NCBI GenBank assembly: GCA_037176905.1
Contig: JBBBWG010027046.1
Coordinates: 7,306-66,441, forward strand
Direction of reading: 5' to 3'
From: Azolla pinnata
Taxonomy: Eukaryota > Streptophyta > Polypodiopsida > Salviniales > Salviniaceae
DNA length: 59,136 nt
Made by a program: the position numbers and the translations under genes. Positions 36,901 through 47,722 of this stretch are shown one piece after another. A model generated the notes under the pieces. The model had not been told where the DNA came from. It made no database searches and worked only from the letters and a program-made list of their open reading frames with translations. Position 1 is the stretch's first letter; every line of letters begins with the position of its first letter.

Positions 36901-39900
36901 AATGTTGATGGAAATTCAGAATTGGATTTGTAGGGAAAAAGAATGATGGAAATACATGCATAAATGCATTCCAAATTACAATGTTTTGTTTACAAGAGGG
37001 GTTTCAAAATAGAGCAATGGATTTCCTTGTTGCTGCATTTGCTGTAAGATTGAGCTCAAAGTGTGCCTAAAGATTACTTTCTAAAGTATTTGTTATAGTT
37101 TTTTGTTTTTCAAATGTTAAATTTCTGAAATTTGTTGAAACTAATGGTGAAGTATGAAGGGAAAGATTATTGCATTGTTGAAGTGCCATATGATGTGAGT
37201 GCACCTTACTCTCTTCAATACTTCAGTTGCGTACCGACAAAGGAAGGTGTCACTGAACGTAATACTTCACTTCATATTCTCCATCGGCACTCTTTCACCC
37301 ATGTAAGAACCTTACCTTGCCTTGCATAACTATAGAAATTAACTTACTGGACGTAGTAGCAGCTTACATTTTCATAACACCTATTTTGTAAAACATCTAA
37401 AATGAGTTTCTGACACTCATAATGAATAACATATAGTCCGAATTTTATGAATTTCTATTCTCTATATAATACAAAGAGCATACCAAGATTCAATTTAAGA
37501 CTGTTGAACCTCCTTGTCTACCGTTTTCAATGTTGAAGCATGCATCAATTTGTAAATCTTTTTATTAAGATGCATACATTTGCACATAAATGTATAGTTC
37601 GGACTCTAGCTCAAGGAGTCAGATGCCAGATGTCTAGCTCAAAGATTCAGCTGCATGTCCCTTACTCTAGTGACGAGATTATTATAGGATCAAGCATATG
37701 AAGTAGATTTAAGATTGGTTTTGAAAGTGTAATGATTTAATTTGTTAGAAGCAGGCTATTCTAGAGTTGTTCTTGTCTGAACTCTTCTTGATTCCAAGCA
37801 GCGTAATTGACTTTGGTGGATTCTTATGGTTACAGGAATTTAAAGTGCATTTAGCAAAATCTGAGGACATGCAAATAATAAGGGATCGCATTGAAGGTCT
37901 TGAACATAGTGGCAGCATTCTTGATCATTTAGAACATCTGAGTGAAGGTGAGCTTTTGAATACAGCACTATCTAAACTTTCGGTGTTATCCGTGCTTGGT
38001 TTTTAACAGATCTTGTTTATTCAAGCTTGTAGAATTATGCAGGTAGTGTATTTTTGGCAATATCCCAGAAACAACCAGTGGGTTTGGCCTTCGTGGAGAG
38101 TGAATGCCCAACTGAAGCATTATTTAGCCACTTTGATCTTCAGCGTTATGTGAATGTAAAGAGACAGAATGAAGGAACACATGCAGTGATGACATTCTTT
38201 GAATTGAGTCCTCTTTTCTGGAGTCACCGCCGTGTGTTTCTCAGAGAGATCATGCGTCAAATGGGGAAGACCGTAATCTTTGTGCCAGTTTTCTCGTCTC
38301 ATACTTTTACGAATATTATCAGAGACATCCTCTTCGTCCCTGGTAGATGGCATCCATCATTGCCACCTTCATGCTTGTGGTCAGAACTTGCTACCTCTTC
38401 TTCATCTAGACAACTTGTAAGTCAACGTGAGGGGACACAAGATCCTACAAATAATGCATCATCTATGAAGTTTGGACAGTACAGTGGATTCAATTGTGCT
38501 CTATTCATCATGACACATAGGCTTATAACCAGGTATAGAGCAATTGTAAACTCACGCATTGTCTTTGTTGGGGCATCTCGAACAGCCGCAAGTTGTATTG
38601 ATAGGCTTATCTCTTGCGCCAATTTCAAGTTCACTAACCTCACATTGATCTCACCTTTTGGTACAAAGTGTCTCTCCAGCAATGAGAAAATGCTTATCGA
38701 TGTGGAGCAAGGTCCTCCAGAGTCTTTTCACAAGTCGGGGATTGATCATCTTGTGAATGTTATTGTGGGTACTGTAGTAAGCTTTGATAGAAAAGAAAAA
38801 ATCATCCATTTAGCTAATGGGGAAAATGTCAGATATGATTATTTGGTACTCACAATGGGATTACAGGATCAAACGAGATCTAAGCTTAAAATAGACAGGG
38901 ACAGAGGATTTCTCACTATGGATGAGTTATTGTTGATGATAGAAGAAAAGAGGATAGATGTAAATGCTACAGAGACAGAATCACCGATAGTTATTTATGG
39001 TTTAACTTTGAAGACATTTTCAACCATTCAAATTCTTATATCAAATGGTATACCGGGGCATCGGTTGGTTCTAGTTTACCCTGAACTTGAGCCTTTGGAA
39101 TCAGTTGCGGAAAAATGCTTTGGAGACAAAGATGTATCTACGATTGTGGTAGCAGGACTGATTCAAGCTGGTATCATGATAAGATCAGGGTTGAGATTGG
39201 TCGGTGTTAACAGTGGCGAAGCAAAGGGTGTTTTAGAAAGCATATATTTGGAGGATACGCAAGAACATCATTCAGGAGAAGAAGATTTGCAAGATCAGGA
39301 CAGAATCTCTTATAGCTTACAGGGAGGAAATGCTAATCATGGAACTGGCAGCAAAGGGAAGTCCATTTGCCAGCCATGTATGCTTCTTGTAACATGTACA
39401 GCAGGGCATTTGGATGAAGACATCTTGCAAACTATCAGAAAGGTAAAAATCATTCCTTATCTCAAACCTGAAAATTTTACAGTCATCTTGTCTGTACCAA
39501 GCAGACGGGTGCTCTAGCTCATAGAGAACATGTTGATCACCTGCTGTCGTGCAAAATATATCATAAATTTCACTTGGAAATTTCGACATGATTCTGATGT
39601 CTGTCGAAGATTGAAACTTAAGATGCGGTAAAAGTCATAGCATACTTAGATGTGTTAGTGTGGACTTGTGTTTGAATATATGCATCTCGATCTAAGTATG
39701 GCACTGCATATAATCATTGCACGTTATGTAAATATATCAGAAAACTGATACCAACATATGTCTCACTGTGTAAATATGGCTGAAAGCTGTCTATATTCGT
39801 ATTTATGGCTACAGAAATATGGTTGAAAACATTATGCAAACAATCATATGCACCCCCTATGTTGAGCAATAGTATTATTAGAAGGCTGTGAGTTCGTCCT

Positions 39901-42201
39901 GAACATATAACGCATTGAGCACTGTCATTAGATGGTGGTGTTGCATGCAGATGTGACTGCTGATCTCAAGTGTGAACTTGTTTACATGAAGCTAAGAGGA
40001 TCAATGTTTGGCTATTGCAATGAGAACAGCATTCTTAGCTTTACCAATTGCTTAATATTCTAATTTTTGGTGGTTTTCTAAAACATTTTTCTTGAAACGT
40101 GGGCAGGCAGGTATTGTTTTCAACGGCCGAATCGTGGTGGATGGAAACTTTCAAACCAATGATCGTTTCATCCTCGCATGTGGAAGTGCTGCCAAGTTTA
40201 GCCGTAACTGTGGGAAAGGTCTGAACAGCATGGAATCCTACAACTCTTGTGAGCTAGGGATGTGTCTGGCTGATGCCATAGTCTCCTTGTTCCAGAACTA
40301 TCTTCCTGATCAGCGCGATCTTTCCGGTGGCATACTGCCCTTCCCATTCGAAAGAACACAAGTCACACAATCATCTCGCAAGAATTTGTTACCTCGTTTG
40401 ATCCGAGCAAAAGGAGTGGGGACCTTGTTACCTGGAGATTTGGTCTATTTCGACCTCAAATGCCCTACATTCAATCTAGATGCTTCCGGTGCTACAGATT
40501 GCATCAAGCCGTTTGTCCTGAAGAAGCACGGATGTGTACTTCGAATCAATCTCGGGAAATTTGGGCAAGTCGGAAGGATAGTGTACTGTGGTAAAGAGAA
40601 GCTAGAAGCATGGAAACTGATCAGAGTTGTTGGAATATATGAACCTTTGATAAAAGGCATCGTTTGCAGGTATGTTCATATCTAGTTTCTTGTGAACATA
40701 TTCCGTTCACATGCCTTTGTAAGTGTTGACAATGCACACATACCCTTTTCTGAAAATGCGGTCATTTTTAGTGGTCAGCTCCTTGTTAACAATTCTGTTT
40801 TCTGACAGTTTTTTAACTGCATAAAGAATTTTCTTTTGCACTAGTAATCGAACAAAGTGCATCACTACAAAAATACAGTGTGCCATATCAATACGTCACT
40901 CATTCACATATGTGCCTTTGTATGTGTTGACAGTGCACAGATTCCCGTTTCTGAAAATGTGATCATTTTTGCTGGTCAGTTTCTTTACTAACCAAATCTG
41001 TTTTCCGCTGAGTTTTCACCTGTGATCCAACAGAGTGCATCATTACAAAAATATAGTTTGCCATATCAATACATCATTCATCCACATGCCTTTGTATGCG
41101 TTGACAATGCACAGATTCCCTTTTCTGAAAATGTGGTCATTTTTGCTGGTCAGCTTCTTGCTAACCATTCTGCTTTCTGACAGCAAAAATGAGTTTTTGC
41201 ACCAGTAATCGAACAAAATGCATTTTGTTTGATTACTGGTGAAAAACTTACTTTTGCTGGTTGCATTTTGTTCGATTACTGGTGCAAAAACTCATTTTTG
41301 CTGGTGAACTTCTTGCTAACCATTCTGTTTTCTGACAGAATAATGAGGTTTTTTGCACCATTAATCAGAACAAAATGCATCTCCCCAAAAGTAGAGTGCG
41401 CCATATTACTGCATCATTCATTCTTATGCCTTTGTATGTGTTGACAATGCACACATGTCATTTTTGCTGGTCAGCTCCTTGTTAACATTCTGTTTTCCGA
41501 CAGTTTTCACCGCATGATGATTTCTTTTTTGCACCAGTAAGAAACAGAATGTGGCATATCGCTGCATCATCAGTGTGAAATATACATATACACACCCATA
41601 AATCTGTAAATATATATATTCACATACAGATAGACTTAGATATAGATGCTGTTCATGGTCTTTTGTGAAGCATGGTTTCCATGATATGTGCTTCTCCAAT
41701 ACGAATTTCAACGATGGATTTCATCGGCTGCTTTCTGAATTGTTTTCCTGGTTTTACTACCTCAGTGCTGCCGACGGCATCAGCAACAGAGGGGATCTGT
41801 TTTCTCAACCATGGTTCAGGCTGGTCTGTCATGACAAATTCCACAATCTCTACGACGATTTGTGCAAGGATGCCCTGAGAATCGTAAGGAGCTGCCCTCG
41901 AGACGAGGCTATGGTGAAGCATGTGGTGAGCGAAGGACTGCTCGGGTTTCTCGACGCATATAGGTCGGATTTCCCAGAGCTGGGGATCGAAAGTCCAGGC
42001 AGGGCCAAGATCCAAACTGCCCAACAAATGCCAGATCGGAAGAGCAAGCCAAATGTGCAGTTAGAATCGGCAACAGGAGGAGGCGAGCACAATGTGGAGC
42101 GCGGTGGCAAGGCAGACGTTTACTTTAAAGAGGTATTGCATCGAGTCTATAACGAGATTGGTGCGAGAAGAGCGGTTGAAACCCCGCCCCGCCGCATGTG
42201 A
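30943..42201 (+). CDS. CFAP61: cilia- and flagella-associated protein 61, 13 exons, 1218 aa
   Basis: Coding exons: 30943-31061, 31175-31337, 32003-32132, 33511-33598, 34845-35040, 35868-35972, 36085-36169, 36934-37043, 37153-37302, 37836-37947, 38043-39442, 40107-40669, 41766-42201. All phases close to 1218 aa; animal CFAP61 is about 1240. It belongs to the calmodulin- and spoke-associated complex at the base of radial spoke 3 in motile axonemes. The N-terminal half is the CFAP61 acetyltransferase-like region, with IKLAVAKNYDDLFPIV, SLARLIAAQDKNNRVLIAEV and VGMIVVTAALDP. Mid-protein reads SILDHLEHLSEG and GLAFVESE. From ~590 a Rossmann-like oxidoreductase module starts with IVFVGASRTAA and continues with KFTNLTLIS, YDYLVLTMG and IVYG. 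GRIVVDGNFQTND and the C-terminal QPWFRLVCHDKFHNLYDDL are also as in the family. Its presence implies flagellated sperm. Exons 8 and 9 have the least certain 5' ends. Confidence 0.93.
40690..41560. repeat. ~170-200-bp degenerate repeats in the last CFAP61 intron
   Basis: A unit with atgcctttgtatgtgttgac, aatgcacac, tttctgaaaatg-ggtcattt, ttgctggtcagct, ttctg-tttctgacag and caccagtaatcgaac starts near 40708, 40912, 41082 and 41426. The four copies differ by indels. Part of the third copy is inverted (41262-41303). All lie inside the intron 40670-41765. Confidence 0.75.
41181..41303. repeat. perfect 42-bp inverted repeat with 39-bp loop
   Basis: Arm 41181-41222 and arm 41262-41303 are exact reverse complements over 42 bp. 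Each contains accagtaatcgaacaaaatg or its complement. The loop (41223-41261) carries another imperfect inverted copy of the same sequence, so two nested hairpins are possible. It lies in the last intron of CFAP61. Confidence 0.9.
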
Positions 42202-42600
42202 CGTTGGTGCTCAAGGGCTGTGATTGTGATGAAGAAGACGACGATGCTGTTGTGACTCTTGTTTTTACTGTGGCGGCAAGTAGCGATGAGGGGTCGGGAA
42301 CTGACCATGTCGATGTGGTATGTCTTGTGGAAGGGTGCGATCGGGGAGCGCGTGTGAAAGCGCAGCTCGAACCTGGAGACCACCATGGCCATGTCCATGT
42401 GGCGCTTCGAGCGGAAGCTGGCGACGACGAGGAAATCGGTCCAAGTGCCGGTGGCATCAGGGTCAGATTCCAGTACCTTGAGGAGGTGCAGGAGGTAACT
42501 GTAAGGATCTTGCCGAGAGGAGGAGGAGACACTGGAGGCGTCGAGCTTGAATTTGGATTCGTCGACCGTGTAGCTGTAACTTTGCTGGCTCGGTGACCTC
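42200..42600 (-). other. unexplained GC3-rich reading frame, antisense to the CFAP61 3' end
   Basis: Read on the minus strand from about 42590, one frame stays open to about 42147 and uses mostly codons ending in C or G. It contains SYSYTVDESKFKLDASS, YSYLLHLLKVLESD, TGTWTDFLVVASF and FHTRSPIAPFHKTYHIDMV. The first in-frame ATG is at 42398, giving 83 aa; the open frame upstream has a pyrimidine tract and AG sites that could be a splice acceptor. The opposite strand (42198-42596) is open too, but lacks an ATG and has weaker codon bias. I recognise no family. It could be a terminal exon of a minus-strand gene, a gene fragment, or chance in a GC-rich 3' region. Confidence 0.35.
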
Positions 42601-43300
42601 GGAAAATGGGGGGGAGAAAAAAAAAACTACAGACGCGGAGTGAAATCGGTCAGCTATTCAATCATCAGCATTTTGAGAAGAGTTCCGAAAATCGATTTGA
42701 TCCGAGAGGCTTTTTTTTTTTTCTTATACGTGCCTCGAAAACTTTCTCTGTCGCAACCGGTAAAAACAAAGAAAAATGTACTTGATAACCCGTTTTCATT
42801 GCAGTGTCTGATGATCGATACAAGGTCTTTGTAATTAATCGACGCAGTTTGCGAGCCTTAAAAAACATTGGTTCACCCCGCCGGATGCTCTGTGCTGAGT
42901 TGCTGGCTTTTGCTACAAATAAAAAAGAATGCTGATTTTTTTGTCGATGGGCATGGATTTGATGATACACACACACCCCAGTTGATGATTTATGTGTATG
43001 CATATCCGCTTTGCATTTGTTCAGTCTGTCGCCATCCGTCTCGAATCTCTTGTCGATTATCTGAGAGTTTGCTTACAACAGCTCTGAACATACGCAAAAT
43101 CGTCAATTGTGATCCTTTTTTGTGCGCAGTGTGCACTCTGTTGAAATGAATGTCGGAACGATTGAGGATTGCTGTGGATCATTCCGATCGATCGATCTGC
43201 AAAAATTGAGTTCGGGTCATTTGGATGGTCGATCTGATTCGCATCTCATTGCCTCGAATGCAGACAGTCTCTGCATTCCCATCATTCGCAAGATCCTTCC
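42601..43300. other. intergenic, no gene seen
   Basis: Sequence between the CFAP61 3' region and the telomere-like motif. It has homopolymer A/T runs near 42617 and 42714 and a short (ac)n run near 42966. No reading frame here shows family resemblance. Confidence 0.5.
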
Positions 43301-43301
43301 A

Positions 43302-43329
43302 TAAACCCTAAACCCTAAACCCTAAACCT
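43302..43329. repeat. interstitial plant-type telomere repeats
   Basis: About four copies of the seven-base ccctaaa unit occur in a row, the last degenerate. This is the Arabidopsis-type telomere sequence and, with genes on both sides, is interstitial rather than a chromosome end. Confidence 0.85.
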
Positions 43330-43367
43330 AGGTTGTAGATTGAAACTAGAACTTTGCAATCGTAGTT

Positions 43368-43575
43368 AAGGGTCTATTCACACCGTGGACCTAAGGGTCT
43401 ATTCACACCAGTTACCACCCCGCCACTTTGAACCCTCAAAATATCTTCTTGGACGCGAACATTTTAAATTGTTATTTTTACACCTCTCTGGTTTAAGGGT
43501 CTATTCACACCGGGCGCTTTTGAGTTAAAGGGTCTGTTCACACCGGCCCTTTTGAGTTAAGGGTCTGTTCACACC
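43368..43575. repeat. five dispersed copies of a 17-bp motif
   Basis: The word aagggtctrttcacacc occurs at 43368, 43393, 43495, 43528 and 43559, always in the same orientation with starts 25, 102, 33 and 31 bp apart. The last two copies are also preceded by ttttgagttaa. They directly follow the telomere-like repeats and lie 1.2-1.4 kb upstream of the RNA-binding protein start. Function unknown. Confidence 0.8.
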
Positions 43576-44417
43576 AGGCCCTTTTTTTGCCTCGCGGGAA
43601 GCGGGCTGACAAAAATATCTTGGCCCCTTTTTGAGAAACAAAAAATACAAATAAATAGTTTTTCATTTTGTTTATATATTCCTTTTATTTTATGGGCCCC
43701 GCAATTTTGTAATATTCTCCTCATATTCGAGGCGCATATATTTTTTTTAATTTTTAAATCTAATTTTTCCAATATCGTAGTTTTGGCCAAAAAAAAAACA
43801 GGATGATTAATTTTTCTCTTCTGAGAATAAAATTAAAATCCGTTTTTTGTTGACAAGTCAAAATGAAATTAAGACTATAAATTTCACGTAAACAAGATGT
43901 AGAACCGATGAAGAAAATGGAGAAAAAATTGGATCGTTTCAGGTTTTAGCTTGTTAGAACGATGGAAATCACTTGGTTTTAAAAATTAACGCTGAATCGA
44001 TTGATTAACACCAAATCAATTAGCTCCGAGTTCAATTAACATCAAATCGATTGACACTTCTTTTTCTAAACGAAATTATCCTTTCAATTAGTTTTAGTGA
44101 AAAAAAGTCTAATCGACTACAACCAGTAAGGCCCTTGGCTTTGATCTGATCAAAGTCACTTAACTAATTACCGCCAAATTAGCGCGTTAATCAATGAACT
44201 AGACTCGAAATCGACTAACATTCGTCAATCGAATGGAATCGATCAAGATCGATCAGTGGGAAACCAAAATCAAATCAACGTCAGACCCAACGAAACTAAT
44301 TTTGGGTGCTAAAGTCCCAATGTAATGTTTTACAATTTTATCAGGCGGTACATAATTGTGAAAAAGCACCAAAAAAAAAAACATAAAAGACAAAAGGCAA
44401 ACGAAAGGAGCATAGTT
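43576..44417. other. AT-rich upstream region of the RNA-binding protein gene
   Basis: AT-rich DNA with several aatcgatt/aatcaatt-type words between about 43985 and 44260. No coding frame is supported. It is probably distal promoter. Confidence 0.4.
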
Positions 44418-44596
44418 TCCGATGTTTTTTTTCTCCCTTTTGTTTCTTGGCTTTTTATTTTCCCTTTTTATTTTCCGTTTTTCAAAATTTCCCTTTTTTA
44501 CCCTTTTCCTCTTTTTTTTCCTTTTTTTCCTTTTTTTTTCTTTTTTCTTTTCCTTTTTTCTTTTTTTTCTTTTTTTTTTCTGGTTTTGGTATAAAA
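44418..44596 (+). promoter_or_regulatory. pyrimidine tract and TATA box of the RNA-binding protein gene
   Basis: From about 44425 to 44583 the plus strand is almost pure T and C. This is followed at once by tataaaa (44590-44596) in the context ggtataaaaggg, a canonical plant TATA box. The start codon is 169 bp downstream, a sensible distance for transcription start plus leader. Confidence 0.75.
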
Positions 44597-44764
44597 GGGA
44601 GGCAAGAAGCTTCTGTGCAAAATTAGGGTTTCCTGTTCCCTCACAGATCTCTCTGTCTGTGTCTTCGCTGTTGTGCTTCCGTCCTCCTCGATCCGACCTT
44701 CCATCGCCGCTGTGTTCTTCCTTCCCCCGTCGTCGTCGTCGTCGTCGTCTCCTTCCCGTTCGCC

Positions 44765-46282
44765 ATGGCTGCTGCTGATGTCGAGTTCCGTTGCTTTGTT
44801 GGTGGCCTCGCCTGGGCGACCGACGACGAAAGCCTCCGCCTCGCCTTCGAGCCCTACGGACAGATCGTCGACTCCAAGGTTAGTTTGTCTCCACTTCCCC
44901 TCCCCCTTTCTGTTTTCCCTGCGCTCTTCCAACCATCCGTCCACGGTCTTGCTTTTTGTTGTTAACCGCTCGGGAACCTGCGCGATCCGTGCTCCTCCCG
45001 ATGTCTTGCCTCCCTCCCGTTCGTCTCCGCCTTCGCTTTCCCCGCAAAATGCTGTTCAGTTGCGCCGAAACTCTGTGCGAGTCAGGATGTTGTCTTTGCC
45101 TCTCCTACGTTGTCTTTGCGCTTCGTCTGAGAATTAACGGTTATTTCTGTCGAACTGTTCGAATGGGGCCCTATCCTTCTAGCATCTCGTTGTTTCTGCC
45201 CTCCCTGCATAGAACTGTTTGCTTTGCGAATCCTGCCCAAACTGTGCCGATCTTGCTGTGTCTTTTTCTTTATTTACTATCGAAAAAATTTGTGAATTCT
45301 TGGACGTTCGTTTGTTAGGGAAATCGTGAATTAGGCGAAAGTCCTGGAACTCCTACTCGAACGTAGGTTCTTCGTGGAACTTTAGCCTTCGCGAAAGTTC
45401 AATGCTACTTTGGTCTTCGCAAGATTGTAGCCTGTTTCTTCATTCTGAAGTTTCTTTTTATCTATACGTAAGTCACTCGTAGACGGGATATTTTCTTTAT
45501 GTGTGTTATGTGTTGAAAAGATCGAGCGTATCAAGGCAGAGTGAAGATTTGTTCTTGGCGTTTAATGTCCCTGTACCATTTCAAGGCTATTTTTTGGTAG
45601 TGCTTGTAAACTTTTGATATTAGTGTACAGTTAAAGCTTTCAAGAATCAGATCTGTTCTTGTGAAATATATATATAAAATAAATACGAGAGTAGAAAGTT
45701 TTTGTATGCTATTCTTTTAAATTCTGTCGTGCTTCTTCGTACATTTCCTATCTGCTGCAAATTGTTGAATGCTCCGGAAATGTGGTTTGCATCTTCTTGT
45801 TTACAGTTGTCTGTTTGAGATTCTCTTTATTCTTTCTGATTATAGTGAATTCACTCATTGTCAAGCCTTCCGATCTTAGTGGATTTCTTCCTTTATACAA
45901 ATACTCGCATTTGTTGATGCAGATCATTAATGATAGAGAAACAGGTAGATCACGTGGGTTTGGATTCGTGACATTCTCGGAGGAACAATCCATGCTCAAT
46001 GCTATTGACTCGATGAATGGGAGGGAGCTTGATGGTCGCAATATCACAGTTAACCAAGCTCAGGCAAGATCTGGAGGCGGTGGTGGTGGAGGTGGAGGAT
46101 ACCGAAGCTCTGGTGGAGGTGGTGGAGGGTTTCGTGGATCCAGTGGTGGAGGATACAGAGGATCTGGCGGTGGTGGTTATGGTGGTGGATCGAGGTACGA
46201 AGGTGGTGATAGCTATGGCAGCAGGTCAGGTGGTGGTTATGGAAGCAGATCGGGTGGTTATGGAGGCAGAGATAGAAACTAG
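44765..46282 (+). CDS. glycine-rich RNA-binding protein (RRM plus Gly-rich tail), 2 exons, 157 aa
   Basis: Exons 44765-44878 and 45923-46282 encode 157 aa. A single RRM covers residues ~8-85, with RNP2 CFVGGLAW near the start and RNP1 RGFGFVTF at ~50-57, then [20 protein letters not shown]. The rest is a Gly/Tyr/Ser/Arg tail of GGGGG and GGYGS blocks ending in GGYGGRDRN. This is the plant GRP7/GRP8 class of nuclear and cytoplasmic RNA-binding proteins, linked to cold, stress and clock-dependent RNA processing. The one 1044-bp intron falls between DSK and IINDRETGR, the conserved site whose alternative splicing gives autoregulation in the angiosperm relatives; that mode of control here is inference. 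The start lies in a good context (gccatggct) downstream of a clear TATA box. Confidence 0.96.
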
Positions 46283-47722
46283 AAAAGAGGGAAGAAAGCA
46301 TGCTTGTGTTCTGTTTACGTTTGGTTCTTGTAGGCTTTCGAGCTATCCATATCACACTGTCATCATCGTGGTCAATCTGAATTTTCTGTAGATGTGCTGG
46401 TGCTTCACTACCATCATCATCCTCCATCTTCATCATGATCATGACTGCCCACTTGTTGTGGATATGGTGGTGAGGACTATTAACTTGGTTTCTAGGGCGG
46501 TGTTTCTGGTTGCTGTTTGTGTGTGGTGTTCCAAATACTCGTTTTTGATGGAAATTGTGACTTCTGGTATCTCTCTAATGTATTAACCCTTGGAGAAAAA
46601 GGAGGTTGTATCTTTTCTGGTTGTGGTTGCATTTGATCTCTGATCCACTACATTATATAATGAATGGACTCTTGATTTGCTCCTAAATCTCTGTTTTTAA
46701 GTATTTAACTGCACATGATAATTTGGTCATAATTATGGCATTAGATGCGAAATGTTTGTGATTATATAAATTGGAGTAGATGCACAGAATGTGCACAGTA
46801 ATTGATATCCGATTTTTCATTAGTTTATTCATTTAATTTTGTGGTATAATTAGTCACTGCTCTGAACTGAAAGTTTAGACCTGTCATCCCAACATGTGAA
46901 TCGTGATACAAGGGAACGTGGGAAGAGTTTGCATGCGTTGTACTTTGCAACCTCTTCCATTACTAAATTTAAGGTAATTCATTAGTGGATTGGGAGTTAC
47001 AATGTCATGCTCGTCAATGTCAGGCATAAGTGTATTATTGTGAATCAAACATGCTGAGTGATGCGTCGTGCTCTTTATACCTGATCCAACTTGAACCAAC
47101 CTATTGTTCTGACTTCTCATATTTCCGATCCAGCTTATGCTTTTAACCTGACAAATTGTTTTGATGTATCAGTCATTACTAGCATTGTATTGAAAGCTTT
47201 TTTGGTAGTTATATATGTGAACAGGATGATGACCTTAGAATAATCATGTTTAAACTTGCAACTTGATAACAGAGATCTTGGTTTGGAGGTTATTGATGTA
47301 GGGGGAGGGAGGTACGGTTACCGCTACTGTTGGGCTCAACTCAAAAGAGATGTTGACCAATTTAATCACGCTATAGTTTACATCATTTTATTGCATTTGT
47401 GAATCCAGATTCTGAACAATGATCCTTACACGTTTTATTTATATGCATACATTCAAAGCCGGAAACGAATGTTTGAGTGAATCCTGACACATCATCAGAC
47501 AACCAAATGTTGGTTGTTTCGAACAATGTGCAGTTAATTGAGATACAATCAATGGGAATTGGGCATGTCTCAAATTAACCATAATTTAGTGTTACTCCAT
47601 TGATACCTTACCGTGTGAGATGAGACCCTTTCAGGTTTTTCATTGAATTTTGAGAATGACCTGCAGCTTTAAAAGCCATAAATGCTCTTGCCGGTAAAAC
47701 CAAGTCAAAGGCTTGTTTTCTT
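46283..47722. other. tail-to-tail intergenic spacer, no gene seen
   Basis: Contains the 3' untranslated regions of the RNA-binding protein gene and of the convergent thioesterase gene. It is AT-rich, with no supported reading frame or RNA gene. Confidence 0.5.

Noticed and set aside
41665..41765. Upstream extension of the last CFAP61 exon to an ATG at 41665
   Set aside because: The acceptor at 41764-41765 restores the phase of the preceding exon and the family sequence. The extension is intron.
42198..42596. 132-codon plus-strand frame after the CFAP61 stop
   Set aside because: It begins with GTG, has no ATG and weaker codon bias than the opposite strand. It is probably 3' untranslated sequence.
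43302..43329. Chromosome end suggested by telomere repeats
   Set aside because: Only about four units, with genes on both sides; an interstitial motif.
44325..44944. Phe-rich plus frames and a Lys/Glu-rich minus frame before the RNA-binding protein
   Set aside because: They are products of the T/C tract upstream of the TATA box.
46017..46442. Val/Glu-rich and His-rich frames over the glycine-rich exon
   Set aside because: Shadows of the GGN repeat coding for the Gly-rich tail of the RNA-binding protein.
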